Below are positions 61,401-64,000 of a stretch of 64,000 bases of DNA, piece after piece. A program made the position numbers and the translations under genes. The notes under the pieces are model-generated. The model was not told where the DNA came from. It saw only the letters and a list, made by a program, of their open reading frames with translations, and did no database searches. The stretch lies in NCBI GenBank assembly GCA_013398295.1, contig VZSF01007297.1, positions 397,226 to 461,225 on the forward strand, read 5' to 3'. Numbering within the stretch: position 1 is the first letter of the stretch; each line of letters opens with the position of its first letter. Origin of the DNA: Chionis minor (lineage: Eukaryota; Chordata; Aves; Charadriiformes; Chionididae).

Positions 61401-63439
61401 GGACTTTTAAAAGAAACCTGATCAGATTAGCCTGCGTGCAGATCTTTCCTCAATTAAGTCTCACTTGAAACATGACTATAAAGACAATGACACGCTCTAC
61501 TAATCCAGTGTAATTTCTGTTTCCTTACTTTACCTTCAGTTCTTTATCTAAAAGAGTTTCATTACGTGGTTGACCTTCATTTTCCACTTTTCGAGAGGTA
61601 GTTGCATCATTCCCCTACAGGAAAAACAGAGGAGAGCAGAGTTTATTCATGTGCTTATTATTTTCTACAATAGTTTCTTTCCTTCAAATTTGGCAGGCAT
61701 GAAGCAGGAAAAAACCCAGGACAAATACATGCTAGAATAGACATAAAGAGAGTGGGTTGTGTCATTTACCACAGCAAGGTCAGCACGTCCCTTAGCGCTA
61801 AACATACAGAACACCTTCTCAGAGACTGGCCCCAGTATGGCATAGAGAAAGCACTAGAAGGATTATAGACATATATTATAGACTTATATTATAGACATAT
61901 TTAGTATTAGTTTTTATTAATTTTTTTTAACCGTTTAACACCACTGAACAATCCAGAGGCCCACCTAGCTCCTCAGTGGTTTTAACAGACCCATGCCAGA
62001 GCCCCTTCCTAGAACATAAAGAGGTTTGTGAATCTTGTCCCACTAAGCAGTCACAGGAGTCTTAAATGCCACAGTGTTTTGGACATTTTTCTGTAGGTTC
62101 TACAGGGAAGAAATGACTACATCAGAGATAACTCTTAATGCTGGTTATCTGTACAGAAATATGGAACAAATTCCAGCCTTTTTTTAAAATTAAATCCTAA
62201 GTGTCTTGAGTTTCATTCTGACATTTTCTTTAGTTAGGTTTGTAAGGCTGTATCTGTAGCGTACAGAAAGTATTGAAAGTAGTAGCCTCAGTAGACACCC
62301 TTAGTCATCAAATACTTACCACACTGGTAGACAAGTTTTCTCTTTTGTCCAGATTATTCACAGCAATGGGAGAGTTTTCTAACAGCATAACCCCCCGGCT
62401 GAGGTTGCCAATGGCTGAATCCACATTTAGAAGCTTGAGGTCATTCAATTTTTGGTACGCCACTACAGTATTATTTAGCTCTTCCAAAGCTTCATGCAGT
62501 GACTGGCTTTCCTGAAATACAAAACCAGCACGTGTCAGCTTACTCACCCTCTGCAGCGCTCCTGCTAGTAACAACATGGTGACTGACCCAGTTTAACTGT
62601 GCAGACTTCAGACTGGGTCTCTACCAACAATGCTGAAAACATCCAGGTGGAAGCTTCCAGAAAGTTATTCCAGCTTTCAAAGTTTGAAACTGAGATTCTT
62701 CCTCAGGGCTAGCCTCTTTGTCGCTAATGTAATCACTTCAGCCGTGCCAGCAAACACAGAAAGCCTATTCATCTCATTTTCCAGGGCAATCTTAGTAACC
62801 ACACCAACTATTTTTCCCAAGAAAGCATGCACTAGGCATATTTATACACCAGATTCATTTCTGAGGAAGATATCAACTATATTAAATGTAAATAAATGCA
62901 GTCATTCAATTCCAACCCATTCAGCTAAACACCCACACATTATCCTTTTTTTTTGTTGCCAAATCTCTGCTTTCCTCACCTCGTTACAGTGAGGGCAGCT
63001 TAATACATGCCACTCCCAAATTTGCTCAGATTGGCAAGTACCTGCCATAAAATTAATTCCATAAAAATCCTTTAACTCATTTTCATTTATGTAAGCAAAG
63101 TACACCTATAATTTGTCAGATATTCGTTTCAGTTTTTTTACTCCTCACCCAGTTAGAACACCAAAAAACCCCACTCTCAGACTAGAGTACTTAACTGTTT
63201 GCACATACACAAGAACAAACTACAGCAAAATTATCTTATGTTTTGAAGGATACTATCTGTATTGTCTTGATAAAAAACATACTTTTTTGTAAACTACAAA
63301 AAAAGTTACATATTAGCAATACTTGTACCAATATTCCTTACGCAAGGGAAAAAAATACCTTTTTGCAGTCTTCTGTCTGATTTCTCTCAGTCCTTGGCGC
63401 AACAGCAGAGGGAAGTAAAGGTATCTGTTTTAATTGTTT
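58255..63439 (-). CDS. EFCAB14: EFCAB14, EF-hand calcium-binding domain protein 14 (C-terminal six exons; partial)
   Basis: Six exons on the minus strand: 63439-63359, 62511-62320, 61614-61534, 60336-60225, 59373-59242 and 58430-58255. They join in frame to 257 residues plus stop, about the C-terminal half of a protein near 495 residues in man. Order: a polar linker; a coiled-coil-like segment (HEALEELNNTVVAYQKLNDL); a Ser/Thr/Asn-rich linker with several N-x-S/T sites; a second heptad segment (VSKLREKLQLISALTGKPEN); a linker with SLPGISSIED; and a pair of EF-hands ending ELRLALGV. The transmembrane N-terminal part lies beyond the right edge. The function is poorly known; calcium binding is inferred from the family name. 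EF loop 1 has Thr at position 1 and Asp at 12; loop 2 (DADGDEKYSLQE) has Glu where Gly is usual at position 6. Confidence 0.94.
59242..59373 (-). CDS. EFCAB14: EFCAB14 exon, Ser/Thr-rich linker
   Basis: 132 bases, phase 1 at both ends. It encodes ESSPSTTAKPTDLSRLASRS through RHLSLPGISSIE. SLPG-SS matches the human protein just before the EF-hands. Acceptor TTTTGTAACAG, donor GAAG followed by GTATGTCC. Confidence 0.9.
60225..60336 (-). CDS. EFCAB14: EFCAB14 exon, second heptad segment
   Basis: 112 bases encoding ETGTRDSQVSKLREKLQLIS through MEASKN, then one base of a split codon. SQVSKLREKLQLISALT is nearly identical in man. Acceptor ACATACGCAG, donor AATG followed by GTAAGG. Confidence 0.94.
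61534..61614 (-). CDS. EFCAB14: EFCAB14 exon, polar linker
   Basis: 27 codons, GNDATTSRKVENEGQPRNET to KELK, phase 0 on both sides. Poorly conserved; supported by splice sites (CTGTAG acceptor, AAG followed by GTAAAG) and by frame continuity with its neighbours. Confidence 0.85.
61862..61900. repeat. 13-base tandem repeat, three copies
   Basis: ATTATAGACATAT, ATTATAGACTTAT, ATTATAGACATAT in a row within an EFCAB14 intron; one mismatch in the middle copy. Confidence 0.92.
62320..62511 (-). CDS. EFCAB14: EFCAB14 exon, coiled-coil segment
   Basis: 64 codons from ESQSLHEALEELNNTVVAYQ to NLSTSV, phase 0 on both sides. It aligns with human LEEVNSALVGYQRQNDLKLE. N-glycosylation sequons NNT and NLS (twice) fit an extracytoplasmic location. 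Acceptor GTATTTCAG, donor GTG followed by GTAAGTAT. Confidence 0.94.
63359..63439 (-). CDS. EFCAB14: EFCAB14 exon, linker (first exon inside the window)
   Basis: 27 codons, KQLKQIPLLPSAVAPRTERN to DCKK, phase 0 on both sides. It matches the human segment ending in IIPSPSATSELDNKT only loosely; frame and splice sites (TTTCCTTAG; AAG followed by GTATTTT) support it. Confidence 0.82.
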
Positions 63440-64000
63440 CTAAGGAAAGAAGTAGAAAATTATGTTACCGAATGCCTGTAAAAAAAAAAACCTAAACTTT
63501 TCGTAACAGGCAGGCTGTAGCTAAGGATGTTTTGCTACAATTACAGTTACTCATGCCTGTTGTGCATGCAGTATTTTAACTAGGCTATACAGAGTTTTCT
63601 CTTTCAAACACATAAGGTCCAAGTTTATATTAATTAAACTATCCTAATTAGCTCTTCTCCCTTTAATGAAGTATTGTGATACAAATTTCACTGCTACCAT
63701 ACACACTGCCATTATCTGCAATGTTTTCGTAGCACCGTAGCACCGACTGACTGAATCAAGTTTTATAATGTCTCTAAATTTAGACATTATCTGCAATACT
63801 TTTATCAAAGTACTGCAATTTAGCTGAAAAACTGTAACTATTGGCTCAGTTTGTTAACCCAAGCGAGAGGTCAGTATAAACACAGTGAGTAGGTTCTGGT
63901 AAAGACGGTCAGTAATTTCATCCTTATATGCATCCTTAATTCAATCAACAAAGTCAGTCAACGCTTCCACCATCCCCAATCCTAAGAAAGCACAGACAGT
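63440..64000 (-). other. EFCAB14: EFCAB14 intron, continuing past the window
   Basis: AT-rich, no exon recognised. The exon encoding the preceding heptad region and the transmembrane part must lie beyond the right edge. Confidence 0.75.

Noticed and set aside
1..64000. CRISPR arrays, tRNA, rRNA, complete LTR elements or endogenous viral genes
   Set aside because: None was recognised on reading both strands; the only clear mobile DNA is three CR1 3' fragments.

Overview
The window is vertebrate nuclear DNA, almost certainly from a bird. It has large introns, GT-AG splice sites, CpG-island promoters, and CR1 non-LTR retrotransposon copies of the avian type (3' ends of CATTCTATGATTCTGTG form). 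No bacterial operons, CRISPR arrays, tRNA or rRNA genes are visible, and most open frames are chance products of GC-rich non-coding DNA. The species cannot be told from the sequence.

Layout: all genes point left (minus strand). 1-5.1 kb: a CpG-island promoter with NRF1 and YY1 motifs and a candidate non-coding exon, probably the 5' end of MKNK1; this name rests on position only. 5.1-13.3 kb: intergenic, no gene seen. 13.3-38.9 kb: MOB3C, complete. Its three coding exons give exactly 216 codons plus stop, with two candidate 5' untranslated exons and large introns. Three CR1 fragments lie in or near it; one begins about 13 bases inside intron 2. 40.5-45.9 kb: intergenic. 45.9-55.4 kb: ATPAF1, exons 2-9 fully resolved (239 codons plus stop). 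Exon 1 is mostly lost in an 87-base assembly gap (55378-55464). 55.5-56.06 kb: GC-rich stretch holding the presumed ATPAF1 promoter. 56.06-64 kb: the 3' half of EFCAB14 (last six coding exons, 257 codons plus stop, and a 2.2-kb 3' UTR); its 5' part lies beyond the right edge.

The order MKNK1 - MOB3C - ATPAF1 - EFCAB14, all in one orientation, matches the block on human chromosome 1p33 from memory. The genes are not a functional operon: MOB3C is a MOB-family adaptor, ATPAF1 a mitochondrial F1-ATPase assembly chaperone, and EFCAB14 a little-studied membrane protein with C-terminal EF-hands.

I found no convincing new biological system. The points most worth checking are the CR1 copy at the MOB3C exon donor with an in-frame read-through, a GC-AG intron in ATPAF1, the missing ATPAF1 exon 1, degenerate EF-hand loops in EFCAB14, and a GC-rich segment with a second poly(A) signal beside the gap.
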